Part shown: positions 23,285 to 35,476 of the stretch, one piece after another | Layout: the number at the start of each line of letters is the position of its first letter | How positions within the stretch are numbered: the first letter of the stretch is position 1 | Translations under genes and position numbers: made by a program | Notes under the pieces: model-generated | What the model was told of the DNA's origin: nothing | The model's database searches: none | What the model saw: only the letters and a program-made list of their open reading frames with translations | Assembly: GCA_964059195.1 (NCBI GenBank) | Contig: CAXKWD010000007.1 | Coordinates: forward strand, 151,921,269-151,985,268 | Length of the DNA stretch: 64,000 nucleotides | DNA from: Ectobius pallidus | Lineage: Eukaryota; Arthropoda; Insecta; Blattodea; Ectobiidae | Direction: 5' to 3'

Positions 23285-23332
23285 CTAATAATTAATTATC
23301 GTGGGCGTAGCCGCGGCCACCTGCTAGTATTC
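23285..23332 (-). repeat. head of repeat family B, inverted
   Basis: The minus strand reads TACTAGCAGGTGGCCGCGGC, then TACGCCCACGATAATTAATT, matching the start of family B at 13945. Confidence 0.6.
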
Positions 23333-23949
23333 AATAAAAATTACTCCACTTTAAATTGGAATTTCTCTTACAATAAAATGAGCCGAACGAAGTTAATATG
23401 GCTTCTGTGTGAAAAAGTAGAAACCTGATATCGTAGGAAATTAAAACGTGCAGAGGAAATGCATTACAGCGGGCACTTTTCCATCTCGAGCTTTTCTCCT
23501 GGTGTGAGGGAGGTTGTATTCACACACGGGGAAATATTCGTGTTAGCTTTGAAGTTGACTTTTGTAAGCAATGACATACTCAAAGGTTAAAAAGCCCCCT
23601 GCAGGTTTTTAATAAATTTCCTCTTTCACCTGTTCTGCCAAAGCCCCTTCTCAATATTTCAATAATGACGAGGGCAACGCACGTGTGGTACGAGAATTAG
23701 ATTAGATAAAGGTTATAATGCTAACGTATTTCGCAATTGGTAAATTCCATTTCATTTATCTGATTATTATCAAACGTATATCAATTATTTAGTAATCGAA
23801 CAGAATTTATTTAGCATCGTCATTGAATGCGTTATAGCCCTTAAACTCATTTGTCATATAGGCTACAATAGATGGCTTTGAATTTGTAATTATCTCATGT
23901 GAAATTCACATAACTTCATCTGTCCAAATAAAACTTAGCATCTTGTTAG
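23333..23949. other. non-coding stretch
   Basis: Nothing recognisable. Confidence 0.4.
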
Positions 23950-24480
23950 TATGGAGCCGTTTTCGATAGAATCGCGACAAACGATTTTTTTTTCAAGCAT
24001 AGTAAAAAATAAGAGAAAGTCGTGTTACATCCCCAAAAGGTACCTAACCCTAATACAGAATTTTGTTTTCGTAAGATTTTACGTTACAAGAGACCGTATT
24101 GCGAAGAGCGCGTATTCAGAGTGGGTGGCTTATAACTACCCTTCAGAAAAATTTTTTCGAAAAAATGTTTCAAATGTAATTTTTAGCTCTTAGTACAAGC
24201 AACCTATGTGCAAAATTTAAAGAAAATCGTTTGAGCCGTTTTCGAGAAAATCGCGAAAAACGAAAATTTCTTAATGTAAAGTCCCCTTAAAAATAATAGA
24301 AACTTGTCAATCTTCGGGTCACATCTTCAGAAGGTACCTGACACAAATACAACATTTTGTTTCCATACGATTTTCCGTTCTGGAGCTAGGCTGTTCACAG
24401 ACATCCACACAGGTACATAACACACACACATAGACCTCTTTCCGAAAATAGTATTTTTGGATTCAGGTAACTTCAAAACG
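23950..24480 (+). repeat. repeat family E, diverged tandem pair
   Basis: Two units of about 282 bp begin GAGCCGTTTTCGATAGAATC (about 23954) and GAGCCGTTTTCGAGAAAATC (about 24234). Both continue through an AAGGTACCT block and a GATTTT block. The second unit is followed by an ACACACACA-type run. Confidence 0.65.
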
Positions 24481-25105
24481 TGTATTTATGTTAAAAACTC
24501 AACTTCGTATTGGGGGGGGGGGTTGAAAACAATACTTCCTCTACGTATAGTAGGCCTACCTATGGTACGGGCAGAAAATAATTCGAGAGGAAACAAAAAG
24601 TGCGTAAAATTTACAGAACAAGGTAATAGCTTTTTATGATGTTTTGTTAACTTCCTGCTTGCCTGTTAAGTTCTTATAACGGTCGAAAATCGTACGACGT
24701 TTTATGTTATTTTGAATCCTAATTTATTTTTAAACTAAAATAATTTCACTTAAATCGAAAAATTTATTAGTAATTTCGTAATGTAGCGGAATTCAGCGCA
24801 AGATGTAGCGCAATCGTTGTAGATTAGCCTAGATTGTTTGCATGGATAAAACACTCGACCTTATAGCTCTTAGGAATGGATAATCAATCAAGCACTTGAT
24901 GTGATTTCTGATAATGTTGTGTGTTTTAAACACAGTGGGCCTAGATAAGCCTTAACTTTATCATAGTGACCACCAAAAGAAGTCAATTTCTTTTCGGATT
25001 ACTGTATCGTTTCCAAAATGTAGCAATAAATAATATTTTATTCATGTAACGTGATAACCGCCTGTGACGGAAATAACGAAGAAACGTGTCAAGTCTGGAC
25101 AAATA
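24481..25105. other. non-coding stretch
   Basis: No gene recognised; a G10 tract lies near 24515. Confidence 0.4.
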
Positions 25106-25944
25106 AATGTAGCTACCACGGTCTAAGTAGGCTTATTCGTTATGCGTTAGATGCACCATATTAGTCACTAATTCCCTTTGAATACTAGAAGTAAAAAACT
25201 AAGATTTAAAAAATTAAAACAAAGTCAATTTCTCCGGGCTTCCATGGTTTTCGGAGTTTTCTGGGGATTTGCTGTAATTGATAAGGGGCAAACAACTGAA
25301 ACCTTAATCTGGATGGCAATACCAACAAAAGAACATATGATTCAGAAATTCCCTTTGAATATTAGAAGCAAAGAACAAAGATTTAAAAAATAAAACATTG
25401 TCATTTTCTCCGTATAAAAGTGGTTTTTCGGGTTTTCCGGGGATATGTTGTAATTTGTAAGGGGCAATCAACTGAAAACTTAAACTAGATGACAATACCA
25501 ACAAAAAATATGTGAGTCAGAAATTCCCTGGGCATATTAGGAGCAAAGAACAAAGAAAAATTAAATCAAACTCATTTTCTCCAGATTTCCGTAGTTTTCC
25601 GGGGTTTCCGGGTAAATGCTGTAATTGATAAGGGGCAAACAACTGAAGACTTAATCTAGATGGTAAGACCAACAAAAAATATGTGAACCAGAAATTCCCT
25701 GGGCATATTAGGAACAAAGAACAAAGAAAAATTAAAACAAACTCATTTTCTCCGGGTTTCCGGGTAAATGCTGTAATTGATAAGGGGCAAACAACTGAAA
25801 ACTGAAACTAGATGGGAATACCAACAAAAAAATATATGTGTCGGAAATTCCCACGGGGGGGGGGGGGGGGTATACAGTAGCCTACGCTCTATAAATGTAG
25901 TTACCACGGTCTAAGTAGGCTTATTCGTTATGCGTTAGATGCAC
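25106..25944. repeat. ~170-bp minisatellite array bracketed by 50-bp direct repeats
   Basis: Units start with ATTCCC at 25171, 25348, 25523, 25694 and 25847, giving spacings of 177, 175, 171 and 153 bp. Each unit carries AGGGGCAAACAACTGAA-like and CCAACAAAAAATATGTG-like blocks. Outside the array, a 50-bp block containing CACGGTCTAAGTAGGCTTAT occurs at 25106-25155 and again at 25895-25944. A G tract of about 16 lies at 25855-25870. Short open frames here are periodic artefacts. Confidence 0.85.
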
Positions 25945-26084
25945 AATTGAAGTATGCTAAAAGAAAACGTTAATTTTAGAATATTAACTAAGTAGCAGGC
26001 TATAACATGAAAAGGAGTATACGTTCTGCCTCTACAAATCTTGCAGGAAGAAATAAATGTTAAACTATAGCAATACTAGCAGAA

Positions 26085-26737
26085 TTAACTGGAAGATTAA
26101 AAATTAAGATCAAAATAATTAAAACATATTTAATAACACTTTGCACGCGAAACATTCATAGGCCTAAACTAAACGCTTAATAAACAGCTAAAAATCCGGC
26201 TTCGAAGTGAGTTTCATGATTAAAAAGCGCAGCATGGGAAGAATAATTTCAGATTCGAGTTCCCTGGTCCAGGAAATCCCTGCATAGTGAGTTCCTTACA
26301 AATTGAGCAGTGTTTGCCCATTTGGGTCTACATTCATTATCCCTCTTCCGTCAAGATTGAAAATTTCAGATGTGTGCGTGCCTCGATATTATAAACAAAT
26401 GAAACGACCAGGGTGGGCTTACAAAATTCAAGAGTTCGCGATGCTTTTATTTCAAAGGTATGACAAAAATAGGCAAAGCCACCTGCAATTGATTTGACAA
26501 TTGAAATGTATTACTAAAACCTGATGCTTCGAAAGCTAAAAAAGTGCACGTTTTCCGCCAGTTTTTTACTTATAACTCGCGAGCGAAAGCGAAAATTAAA
26601 AATCCTGCTTTGAGGTGCATTCGGCCACCCTTTAGTTAATCTATGTTTAAAATTTCAGATCTCTGCATGCAGTAGATTTCGCTGGGCATCGCGGACAGAC
26701 AGACAGAAAGACAATCACTTCCTTTTACTATTATAGA
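26085..26737 (+). repeat. dispersed repeat family B, copy 2
   Basis: Shares with 13945-14530 the blocks AGCTAAAAATCCGGCTT, CATAACTCGCGAACGAAAGC (with variants) and ACTTCCTTTTA.TATTATAG, plus a CAGACAGACAGAAAGAC core. Confidence 0.6.
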
Positions 26738-26920
26738 AGTAGCAGGTTATAACATATGAAAAGGAGTATGCATACCCTATATGCCTCTACAAATTTAGCA
26801 GCATAAAATAAATGTTAAATTATAGCAATATAGCGGCACCGGGAAGAGTTCTTACTAGGCTAAGATTCTGATGAAATTGCATCTTTTTTTATAGTAACAC
26901 AGCACCGTATGTAATGACTG

Positions 26921-27878
26921 TAGGGCCCGGGGGTTTAGCCAATAATTCGTCAAGTTAGTGGTGCACAAGGCATAGAAAGCTTTCTGAGTTAGTAAACAAC
27001 TTGCACTGCATGTGGCAGTTTAGTGTTCTGTTGACGACGTTGTGTGTTGTGCGTTCTTGACAACCAGTGGCGGATCATAGCTAAAATGAGTGGGGGGTGC
27101 TGCTCCAGAAAATGTTTAGCCTTTTGTTTAGAAAAGCTACTAAATAATATCAAGTTCATTGCAAATAATTTCGGCAACTGTCTAGATGTATCACTCTTCT
27201 AGAGAGACAAAATATGTAAATGGCACAAGCGATCAGACTCGTGGAGGAATTATTCATAGGTAAGAGTCAACCTGAAGATGGAATACTTCTACAGGTGCAG
27301 CAGAAATATTAAAAAAATCTCCAGAAAAATTCCGGATTTTTTCTACTGTTTTTACCTTTCGAGATGCACTGGAAGGTTTTACAGAAGACCATGATGTGTA
27401 CCCACACAAGGGGAAACACTAATATCTCATCCCCCGTCACGTCATGAGACGGAGAGAAGTTTTTACCATTAAAGATCTTATTTGGAGGAAAATAGAAGAT
27501 ATTTTTCTTTTGAAAACTTCAAAATGTATATTGCCATTCACTGCAACAAAGCGTATGCACAGACGTAATGTATAAATTGCCTTTTAATTTTCACTGTGAA
27601 TATTGTTAACAAATATTAAAGCATTGGTTGTGTATATTTATGTTCGCATTACTAGGAAATACATTTTGTTTCTGTGATTTACGATTAAATGTGCAAACTA
27701 TTCTATGACGCTGTGTCTATCATTTCACTACACTAGCTGCACTGCCCTTGAACTTGAATGTTCGTATTAAAGTGCGCCACTGAAAGCGAGTCACCCCTTC
27801 CCTCGTGTTTACATACGGCTATATCCCAGTCACCACTAACCTGATGTAATGTTTTTGTGGCTAAACCCCCGGGCCCTA
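26921..27878. mobile_element. DNA element with 20-bp perfect TIRs
   Basis: TAGGGCCCGGGGGTTTAGCC at 26921-26940 is the exact reverse complement of 27859-27878. The left neighbour GTAATGAC (26911-26918) and right neighbour GTAATGAG (27879-27886) differ at one base, suggesting an 8-bp hAT-type duplication displaced by two bases. No transposase motif was seen in the 958 bp. Confidence 0.65.
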
Positions 27879-27949
27879 GTAATGAGCCAATCCAGCCACC
27901 CTTCCAACATAGTTTTTTTTCCGGCAAAATCTTGATTTAAAGAAAAATG

Positions 27950-28035
27950 TATACTGGTAGAGCGGAAGAGAAGGCCAAATGGCCTTAGCTCTGCCAGAAT
28001 AAATAAACAGAATAATAATAATAATAATACTGCAA
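27950..28035 (+). repeat. LINE 3' tail fragment
   Basis: GAAGAGAAGGCCAAATGGCC followed by TTAGCTCTGCCAG and an AATAAATAA/AATAAT tail. The same box occurs on the minus strand at 35300-35215, downstream of a LINE C-terminus, so this is the 3' end of that LINE family. Confidence 0.6.
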
Positions 28036-29706
28036 TTCGAAGTATAACTGGAAACCAATAACAAAAAAGGACAACCGGTAATTAACGAAGACTTTTCAAG
28101 GTAAAATAAATATGTACAACATTTAGAAAAACTTACATAATATAAAATAAAGAAAACTGTGGCCTATACAGTCTTCAGTGTTTTCATTAAAATGTCTACT
28201 AGAAGTAATAACACAAAGTCCAAAGAGTCTTTTTCCAATAAGCAAACTTAGACTATAAAATTTATTGTTAGATCCTTTTTCTGTAATTTCTAGGGCATTT
28301 TTGAAGGATATTTAGGTCATAGGCCTAAATGTCTTCTTCATATGACATTATTTTGGTAATTTATAGTTCATCAAAATCTTAGCCCTATTTCTTATTAGCA
28401 GAGATGTATAGAGCTGGGAAAAATCGTACGATTTAGTCCAGTTTTAGAATAACCAGTTACTTAAGAAAGATTATAGGCCTATATAGATTACTTTTCTAGA
28501 TTAGATTCTCTTTGACTGTAAGTCACTTCTTTGCATTATGTTTTCTGGTCTCTGCAGACAGCGTATCGCCTATTCGTGGCTTTGAGAATTCTGTTCCTTG
28601 CAAAAGTGACACAGGTCGGCTTATGGTTAGTAATGAATATGACGGTATTGCATGCTTCTCCTCAGATTGTTTACTATGAGTCTCGACTTTTAATTCAAGT
28701 ATTGACATATTTGCGAGGAATTCGCTGACAGAAGTGTAACTGATCAGTGCACGAGTACAAAGGTGAACGACAAAGTGTGAAAGTGTTGAACAAGTAAACA
28801 ATGTAAACAAGCTGTTCAACATGTTCAGACCTAACGCCTCCTGGACCTTCAGTTTGCCGCCCGCAGTCAGAAATGTACGTACATCTTTATACAAGGTGTT
28901 GAGAGTCTTGTATACATAGTCTTGTATGAAATAATGTTTGGAGTTATTGCTGCTGCTGTTCAGAATTCTTAAATTATTATTCAGCAGTGATTATTTTTAA
29001 CTAACATTTTAAACTATGTACTCTCTGCATCTGTTTGTAAAAGTATACGCGCCAGCTAATCTACGACATGTACAGTTTTCAAAATACAGGCATATAACAT
29101 AATCTTCTTATTGGTTAGGTGATACGAAATCTATAGTTTCAGTCGATCCTTAAATTGGGCGTGTAGTTAGTGTATTCTTAATTCCTCGGTTTATCGTTTT
29201 ACTAGAGATGCATTTCGGTTCAATTGTATACCATCTTCAGTCCACTATAATTTAAATAAATAAAAAGGAACTTTGGCATAATTATTAATATTTTCGCGAG
29301 TAGACATGTTATTTAAGAAATTAGGATTTAGCGTAGGAGAAAAAAATCCTTGAATTATCTATATATTCAGTTTTTTTGATGGCATGAGGCGAAAAAGACC
29401 TATCTTTTTTGGGGAAATTATAATCCCTACCCTGGATTTTCACATCTTCAAAAATTTATCGGCAGGAACCGGGTTTGGACGCTGCCTCAACACCACCGTG
29501 GCTAATATCTATCTATATATTTATTTGTTTATTTATTATATATACATATATATTTATTATATATACATATATGTGTTTTGCTACGCAATGTTAACCACAG
29601 ATCAGTATAGACTTCCAAAATGACTCGTAACTGAGTATGGAGTATTGGTTAATGGACTCCTAAAGGAAAGTGAAGAAATTAAAAATGTTGTTACTGGTTG
29701 AAAAAA
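28036..29706. other. non-coding stretch
   Basis: No bounded element. A lone TGCATTTCGG...ACCATCTTCAGT motif (29211-29244) matches the hairpin motif of the foldback families. A TA-rich microsatellite lies at about 29505-29575. A 123-codon minus frame at 28523-28894 shows no known domain. Confidence 0.4.
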
Positions 29707-29708
29707 TA

Positions 29709-30408
29709 CAGTGTGATCCGTTTGAGATGTCAGAAAAGTAAAACGTTATATTTAAGAGGTTAATGTATATAGCTCTGTGCAATTTGCTGTAATGTAAGTG
29801 GAAAGGATGGGAGTTAACAATGAGTGATGTTTCAGACTTCGAACACATGGCTTGGCGGCGCTATCCTGCATAGGAGACAAAATGGTAGTCACGCCACAAC
29901 AGCGCGTTCAGTGTTTTGTATGGTATGCGAAGTTTTCTAGCGTAATACAAATACGGCGGGCTTTCCGACGTCAGTACAACTGTCGGTATGGCCCTTCGCA
30001 TCGAGACATCGTTAACTGGTATCACATGTTCTTGGAAGATGGTCTCAAAATGTCTCGTACAGGCGGAAGGTTACGTGATAGGACTTCACTCATCCAGATT
30101 TTTTTTGTGGGGTACATCAAGTCAACTGTGTACACACAAAGACCACAGAATGTAGCTGACCTACGACGGATGATTACAGCGGCCTTTCAGCAAATCACTC
30201 CAGAAATGCTCTGCGCCACGTGGCGAAACCTGTCCGCGAGGTATGATCTGTGCCGCATTCGCAATGGCGGTCATGTTGAGTGCTAATGTGCTGGAATACA
30301 AAACTTACAGGTTTCCTACACCTGTTTGTACCATTAACGATTAATAAATTTAAATGGTTTCTTGTACACAATGCTTTACTTTTCTGACATCTCTAACGGA
30401 TCACCCTG
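29709..30408 (+). mobile_element. internally deleted mariner-like transposon
   Basis: A 700-bp element with inverted repeats of about 35 bp. They start CAGTGTGATCCGTTTGAGAT on the left and CAGGGTGATCCGTTAGAGAT read from the right, and both ends are flanked by TA. It carries one ORF whose two halves match the N- and C-terminal ends of a transposase without the middle. Confidence 0.85.
29882..30286 (+). pseudogene. chimeric transposase remnant (HTH joined to C-terminus)
   Basis: An intact frame of 134 codons from the ATG at 29882; an upstream TTG at 29852 is also in frame. Residues about 1-65 (starting MVVTPQQRVQCFVWYAKF) resemble the N-terminal helix-turn-helix domain annotated as DUF4817 in insect transposases. 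From FFVGYIKSTVYTQRPQNVAD onward the protein matches the extreme C-terminus of the same transposases, ending near YDLCRIRNGGHVEC. The whole catalytic DDE/D core is missing between them, yet the frame is kept. It cannot catalyse transposition. It could at most bind element ends, but conservation of the frame may be chance. It sits centrally between the two inverted repeats of its element. Confidence 0.75.
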
Positions 30409-30971
30409 TAGTTGCTTGCAGTCTAATACTGTATTAGCCTATGAGCGGTTCCCACACTGAAAATCTATTTAACCTGAATTTACTAAGAAGAAATACAGGT
30501 AACAATAATAAAATTAGTAGGGTATGTGAAAAAGCCAAGAAGTTAATGAATATTAAATTTAAAAAATCAATCAGATTTACCAGCAATTTCATACTGTCAA
30601 TGTTATAGAATGCATTACTAAAAAAACTGGAGGGGAAATAATGGCATCTCGATCTATATATCACAATAACCGGTTTGTACAATTGTAGAGGCAATCTCCG
30701 GAAGGTTTATTTCATTTTGAAGTCGCAAAAAAATGGCTGTTTGAACGCTAGTACAATAAATTTAATGGCGCCACGAAAGGAAAAGTTGCAACATTAATCA
30801 AAGTTGTTGATACAGTATCTATAAATTAGCAATTATATCAGGCATGGATGCTGACAAAGCAGTTGTGGGTATGTTTAACATATCTCTCCATACAAATGTT
30901 ACGTTCTTTATCACGGACAACTGTAAACTCGAATCAGTGGAACGTGAGAGATTGATATCGCAATCCTAAAC
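30409..30971. other. non-coding stretch
   Basis: No recognisable feature; it ends at the target duplication of the foldback element. Confidence 0.4.
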
Positions 30972-30979
30972 AATTAGCT

Positions 30980-31600
30980 TCGTAATTATTAAAATAACTC
31001 ATTTTCAACAGATAAGGGTTAATATTAAATATATTTATTACAATATTCCGCCTTTACCCTTAACATATAATACACAACTTATCTTGAAAATGCATTTCGG
31101 CGTATGCTGCGCCATCTTCAGTTCATATAAAATGTAATGAACACCACAATTCTTCTCAAATAATGTTGTTTATAAAATTTGTTAATTGGTAACCTAGGTC
31201 ACCGTTGTAGTCAAGTCAAATAAATGATTTTGGTCAATTATGTTTTCATTAAGGATGTTACTTCTGTTCTTATAAATTTGAACGTTTTCCAATGTATTTA
31301 GTCTAACTGTGATAAGGGTGTTAGACTAAATACATTGGAAAACTTTCAAATTTATAAGAACAGAAGTAACATCCTTAATGAAAACATAATTGACCAAAAT
31401 CATTTATTTGACTTGACTACAACGGTGACCTAGGTTACCAATTAACAAATTTTGTAAACAACATTAATTGAGAAGAATTGTGGTGTTCATTACATCTTAT
31501 ATGAACTGAAGATGGCGCAGCATACGCCGAAATGCATTTTCAAGATAAGTTGTGTATTATATGTTAAGGGTAAAGGCGGAATATTGTAATAAATGTATTT
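30980..31600 (-). mobile_element. foldback element, long form
   Basis: Two inverted arms of about 280 bp (about 31027-31307 and 31320-31600) are nearly perfect reverse complements around a 12-base loop. Outer parts match the short form at 15776. A one-sided extension at 30980-31026 carries the AACCCTTATCTGTTG tail in inverse orientation. AATTAGCT flanks both sides (30972-30979; 31601-31608), an 8-bp target duplication. It encodes nothing obvious. Confidence 0.85.
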
Positions 31601-31608
31601 AATTAGCT

Positions 31609-32589
31609 CTGTAGTTTATCTCTATACTAGCTTTAAAGAACCGGCGTCGCCGGGTCCTTATGAAGGACTTTCGATTTTTAAATTCTAGGTCCTTATATAG
31701 GTATTTATAATTTTAAATAGGAAGAACGACTTATTACACTCAAACTATTCCCTCAGAAAACGCTTGATATAGTTTTTTTTTATGGCTCATAGAGGATGTA
31801 GAATTTTGCATTCCATCGCTTGTACAGTGCACAGCAAGCCTGGTAGAGGTTCAAATAAAGAAACAGAAATTCCTGTAACATAAAATTGTAATATCGAGGC
31901 GGAAAATTTTATTTCTCACTCTCATGTTACCATAAAACTGTTTTGGGGATGAGATTAAACAGAAAGCAATATCACTTTCATACTTCTCTCTCCAAAAACC
32001 TGCAATAGTCTATAATAATATACATATTACCATACCTCGTTTTGTTTTCTCTATGTCCAGGGTAGAGAAAGTTATGTGACTGCATTATTTTCGTGGATTT
32101 CATTCTTTAATAATTATTTATAACATGAATTATATTGATAACATCTCTTATTTGTCAAACTTGCATTTCATTTATTTCTAAACCCACCTGAGACCACTGC
32201 CAACAATACACTATTGTCATGTGAACTGTGATTTGGATTTGATAATTCTGTGTAAAAAGGGATTAAGTATTCTCAAAAACATTTGATTTTATTTGCATTT
32301 GAAATCAAAATTTTCTTAGTGAGTACTTGCATTATGAAACGAAGGTACTGTCAAAATTCCAAGTCTCTACCTGTTATTGTTAAGGCTCTACGTTGATTCC
32401 TGTCAGTCAGTCAGCAGATATCCATATATATATATGTTTTACACACTTCCCAGTTATCGCTTTCTCTTTCTGTTTTCTTTTTTGTATTTCCTGACTATTT
32501 TTCTCCCCCTTTTTTAAACTTTTCCCCCCTTTCCTGGGTAAGGCATGGCATAGTTGGTTGGTTTGTTGGTTCATTCGTTGGTTAATGCT
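31609..32589. other. non-coding stretch
   Basis: At 31624-31655, TACTAGCTTTAAAGAACCGG and then CGTCGCCGGGTCC resemble the head of another dispersed repeat of the TACTAGC type. Otherwise nothing was recognised. Pyrimidine-rich tracts lie at 32455-32530. Confidence 0.35.
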
Positions 32590-32690
32590 ATTTGAATTTT
32601 TCAATTGGCCCTAGGATTGACTTCAAAGAAATGAGGATCAGGAGCTATCCTAGGTAAAGGCAATCGGTGCATAAGGCACATGTATTAATG
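32590..32690 (+). mobile_element. SINE type B fragment
   Basis: TTTTTCAATTGGCC, AATGAGGATCAGGAGC and GGTAAAGGCAATCGGTGC match the body of the SINE at 62130-62431. The tRNA-like head and the 3' end are missing. Confidence 0.65.
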
Positions 32691-32875
32691 TTCGATAAAT
32701 TATCGGGCCTAACCGTTGTTTTTGTTGTTTCCTCTGCAGTCCGGCAAAGTTTTTTTAAAATCATGTGAGAAATTGAGCCTAATCAATTAAAATTAAAATG
32801 ACTCATCTCCAACAACGAGCCTAGTTTTTAGACGAGCTTTATTAGACTGCATCGGCTACATAGCAAATGTCAATA

Positions 32876-32880
32876 CATGA

Positions 32881-32916
<36 letters not shown>

Positions 32917-32942
32917 GAGAAAGAAAGAAAGAAAGAGAGAAG
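32876..32942 (+). repeat. GAAA microsatellite
   Basis: About 16 tandem GAAA units with a few GAGA variants. Confidence 0.95.
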
Positions 32943-33600
32943 TTACACAAATAATGAAATGTCACATTCATATAACAATAATATTTGTTGAAGATCTTGT
33001 TCCATATAAATGCATTTATTTGTTTTCCACCAGTCGAAAATTTTCGTCCTCAAACGATTCAATTAAGCTCTTTAGATAGCAGAAAGAAACGCAAGGTAGC
33101 CTACGCCAGACTTAATGAAAACCAGGAAATAGACAGTAAGTGGGAACTAGGTCAGGCCTCATTATATTCTTAGATAGCTATTTTCATTAATAATGAGTGG
33201 GATTACTCTCAGTTTTGACTTTCAATAAATGCCTATTTTAATTATATAACTGCCTTCATTCGGTATGTATTTTTGCTTGCCTATTTTAGCCAAAATGAAA
33301 TCAGGTACACTGATGTAACAAAGTGCCAGAATCTGTATAATCAGTGATATTATGCAAAAAATAATTATCGATTTCCTACTTAAGCTCCAGATCGATTCAT
33401 TAAGCAGGGCTTACGGAAAGACAATGGTCTATTTCATAAAGCATATGTGAAGGAATATGTGGGTAGTGTTATTTGTCAAAGCTAACTGCATTGTAACTTC
33501 CAAATCCGTGTATGAACACTGTAAAACAATATGTTGCCATGAAAACTGATTTGCATTTGTTATATAATTACTTTCTAATATATTACCATAAAATAGGCAA
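32943..33600. other. non-coding stretch
   Basis: No recognisable feature. Confidence 0.4.
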
Positions 33601-33830
33601 TAAATTCGGCATTACTCCGGTACCGTTCAACCGATTTGGTCCAATATCAATAGGCTTCTTCCCATGAACATTGTAAATCGTATCCAAGTTTCATGAAAAT
33701 CCGATAAAGCGTATTTGAGTTACCGCGTGTACAGACACACGGACAGACAGACGGATAGACATTTTCCCGTTTCTCATTATTTTCCACACAATTTCAAAAA
33801 GTACCATTCTGGCACTTAATAAAGTGAAAG
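33601..33830 (+). repeat. dispersed repeat family A, copy 3
   Basis: Carries GGCATTACTCCGGTACCG, CAACCGATTTGGTCC, CCAAGTTTCATGAAAATCCG, a CACGGACAGACAGACGG core and AAAGTACCATTCTGGCACTT, in the family's usual order. Confidence 0.8.
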
Positions 33831-34008
33831 TGCACAATTTGACGGTGTTTTTTCTTATTCTCTTTTCATTAAGGTACCTAACAAAATTGAAGATATTCTT
33901 GACGTAAATGTAGCCTTGCCCTTTCTTAACTGTGGATTTTATACGCCAAGTATTGGTTAGAATTTCGATCACGATGAAGTTTCAAATAGATTCAAATTCT
34001 TGAATGCA

Positions 34009-34150
34009 TTTTAGGTAGATTTTCGAAGAAAAATCTACCTATTGCAATGGATACCACTTTATGATTTTCGAAAAATTCTTTCATATCTTTACGTTTCATG
34101 CTCCCCTAAGTACGAAACCACCGCCCGTTCAAAAAAAATTTTGTGATATT

Positions 34151-34189
<39 letters not shown>

Positions 34190-34880
34190 ATATCTTTACA
34201 CGATAGCGGCCGTAATTTTGAAGATATTTGAACCAAATTTTAATATGTTATTTCTAGGCCCAATAGTTCGGACAAGTTCGTTAATGGGCGAAATTGGCCC
34301 AAGGGGGTGGTCGGGGGAGGGGGTTGAAATTTTTAAAAACGTATATCTCGGCCCCTATGAAGTATAGAGGGAAACTTTGTTTGAATAAAGAAGAGTACTC
34401 CCTATGGAGTTCACAGTGACACCAACAATTCGGGGGTTCGAGTGAGGTTGGGGGTGGGGGATGAAAATTCGAAACTTTTGAAACCACGTCTTGTGGGGTA
34501 TCGTTGAAAAGCTCTTGATGAGTACTCTACAAATCAATAAATAGTTTCTTGATAGCTCTCATATGACGCGAGATTTTAATGTTTGAAAATAATAACACTT
34601 AAAAGAATTATTATAATATCATAATTTTGTCTTGTTTAGCGGCTTTGCTAATTTTATTCATTGCTGATCTTGCGCACGGCCTCCCAGAATATTATATCCT
34701 ATTCTTGTTGTCAAAACAAATGATTGTAGGCTCTTCCTCTTTACCGAATTCAGTTCTTATTACTGCAGGTTTACCATGCCAAGGCTAAAGAAGAAGAGTG
34801 CTATGCAGCGACAATAAATTAAACCAAAAGCACTTCGAAATCTACCTCCGCCTGTAGGCCTGCCTAAAGGGATTTTTTTT
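34009..34880 (+). mobile_element. repeat family D, copy with 250-bp extra segment
   Basis: AGGTAGATTTTCGAAG near the left and CTTCGAAATCTACCT near the right (34831-34845) are inverted. Shared body blocks with 62757-63405 include the GAAACCACCGCCCGTTC block, GGGGGTTGAAATTTT, the GTGACACCAACAATTCGG block, and CTTGTGGGGTATCGTTGAAA. Relative to the other copy, about 250 bp at 34579-34829 are extra. A TA microsatellite lies at 34147-34195. Confidence 0.65.
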
Positions 34881-35224
34881 AACTTAATGAAGTTGATACC
34901 AGAATATTAGAACAAATGAGATGTGGAGGGAAGTAACAGCAGATAATCGCTCCTGTGTGATACTGGATTAATTCCGCGTAGTTTATTACTCCGTTTCCAA
35001 TATTGTATTCTCCATTATTGTAGGATTTCCAATTAAATTAAGCCTTTGTCTTTGTCTCACAATAACTGTTCCAGATTACTTCATAAAACGATGAATATTC
35101 CTAAGATATATTCTAAGTTTATTTACTGAAGAAGATCGCACAGCATAATAGTTATTTAAGATAGGCTACAAGGAGTAAAAGAGATATTTTATTTTTCGAG
35201 TAGGTTGTTTGCGAAACTATCCCC
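34881..35224. other. non-coding stretch
   Basis: No recognisable feature. Confidence 0.4.
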
Positions 35225-35476
35225 AATTTATTTATTTAACATGGCGGAGTTAAGGCCATAAGGCCTTCTCTACCACTCAGCCAGGGCAAAAACATGAAAT
35301 ACATAATAAAAATAATAAATTAAAAAGAACCGATATACATGAATACGAGAAACGTAAATTAAATACAAAGAAAAAATTCGAACATAAGTACTTGAATAAT
35401 ATGAATATATAATACAAATGACTAAAAATAAAGAAATAAAAAAAAAGATGAAAGTCTAAACAAATACATTCTTAGT

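Noticed and set aside
25171..25855. CRISPR-like array
   Set aside because: The units are about 170 bp of continuous degenerate sequence without spacers, and the context is a eukaryotic genome.
27066..27783. Second hAT element between CAGTGGCG and CGCCACTG
   Set aside because: Only eight bases are inverted and there is no flanking 8-bp duplication.
28523..28894. 123-codon minus-strand frame
   Set aside because: No recognisable domain and an overlapping open frame on the other strand. The length is within chance expectation for 64 kb.
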